Positions 13,234-13,580 of a stretch of DNA of 13,580 nucleotides are shown here, piece by piece. This DNA is from JAABYT01 sp041581935. GTDB lineage: Bacteria > Pseudomonadota > Gammaproteobacteria > HK1. Where the stretch lies: the NCBI GenBank assembly GCA_041581935.1, contig JBFICP010000072.1:1-13580 (forward strand), written 5' to 3'. Below the pieces are notes generated by a model. The model was not told the origin of the DNA. It saw only the letters and a list, made by a program, of their open reading frames with translations, and searched no databases. A program made the position numbers and the translations under genes. Within the stretch, counting starts at the first letter, position 1. Each line of letters opens with the position of its first letter.

Positions 13234-13479
13234 TCAGGGCCCGAATAGCAGATACAGAGCGCCGGTTGCCAGCGCTCCGATGGCAGACAGCACCAGCGTG
13301 CGGTACAGATACTTGAGAGAGCGGGCGTAACCGGGCCCGCCGTTCAACACGTCGAAAAAGGTGCTCGCCGATTCGCCCCTGTCCGCGCGATCAAGCCGCT
13401 CGTTCCCGCTGAGAATCACGGCATAGCACAGCAACGATACCAGCCAGAGTGCAATACTGAGCCAGAACAAGAAGCTCAC
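13234..13479 (-). CDS. small two-helix membrane protein, unknown function
   Basis: An 81-residue minus-strand frame convergent with the HerA-like gene, the two stops only 16 bp apart. Residues 3-23 and about 60-79 are strongly hydrophobic; the linker between them is charged (NERLDRADRGES) and contains a Gly-rich turn. This gives a two-helix inner-membrane protein with both ends on the same side. The start is a GTG at 13477-13479 with only a distant GGAG upstream. Its real-gene status rests on the clear hydrophobic pattern and its fit in the space between neighbours. I do not recognise the family. Confidence 0.65.
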   Translation of the reverse strand: MSFLFWLSIALWLVSLLCYAVILSGNERLDRADRGESASTFFDVLNGGPGYARSLKYLYRTLVLSAIGALATGALYLLFGP

Positions 13480-13512
13480 GAGATATCGGGGCTCCGCCGT
13501 CCGCGGCCAAGA

Positions 13513-13580
13513 TTACGGTTCATCAAGACACAACTCGGGTGCAAGCGCATCGACAAGACTGCGTCCAAACGACATGAAGC
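13513..13580 (-). CDS. C-terminal fragment of a minus-strand gene running out of the window
   Basis: Reading the minus strand from the window edge, one frame gives FMSFGRSLVDALAPELCLDEP and then TAA at 13513-13515. It ends 33 bp before the small membrane protein starts, which suits an operon on that strand. Only about 22 codons are visible, so family and even reality are uncertain. Confidence 0.3.
   Translation of the reverse strand, partial: FMSFGRSLVDALAPELCLDEP

Overview
The window is high-GC DNA whose coding frames strongly prefer G or C at third positions. The gene families (CaiB-type CoA-transferase, acyl-CoA dehydrogenase, MarR/GST pairs, YjgR-type ATPase) fit a Pseudomonadota chromosome, probably beta- or gammaproteobacterial. 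I cannot name a species from the sequence. No rRNA, tRNA, CRISPR array, transposase or integrase is visible.

Layout. Positions 1-1431 hold the 3' end of a CaiB/BaiF CoA-transferase and a complete acyl-CoA dehydrogenase, a usual acyl-CoA catabolic pair. Positions 1459-2717 are a MarR regulator and a glutathione S-transferase. Both are preceded by nearly the same 18-bp imperfect palindrome; the copy before marR fills the -35/-10 spacer of a good promoter. Positions 2718-3142 are a regulatory gap with a terminator-like hairpin, a 17-bp dyad, a good sigma-54 promoter candidate (GG-N10-GC) and a long leader.

Positions 3143-10889 are the main object: nine genes on one strand, overlapping or separated by at most 9 nt. 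In order they encode an acyl-AMP ligase, an ICMT-type membrane methyltransferase, a ketoacyl-ACP-synthase-III-like enzyme, an AurF-like diiron oxygenase, a free-standing carrier protein, a class II seryl-tRNA-synthetase-like amino acid:carrier-protein ligase, a thioester-reductase-like SDR, an Sfp-type phosphopantetheinyl transferase, a ferritin-like diiron protein and a second carrier protein (ten products, nine junctions). There is no NRPS or PKS megasynthase, so this looks like a pathway built from stand-alone thiotemplate parts.

Inferred logic: the PPTase primes both carrier proteins. The aaRS-like ligase loads an amino acid on carrier 1, and the AMP ligase supplies an acyl group, perhaps on carrier 2. 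The KAS III-like enzyme joins or transfers the units, and the two diiron enzymes oxidise, the AurF-like one possibly at nitrogen. The reductase releases an aldehyde or alcohol, and the methyltransferase may cap the product. The chemistry is inference; the enzyme families are read from motifs.

Positions 11139-13580 return to general genes: a second GST-like protein, a HerA/YjgR-type (DUF853) ATPase, a convergent small two-helix membrane protein, and what looks like the last codons of a further minus-strand gene.
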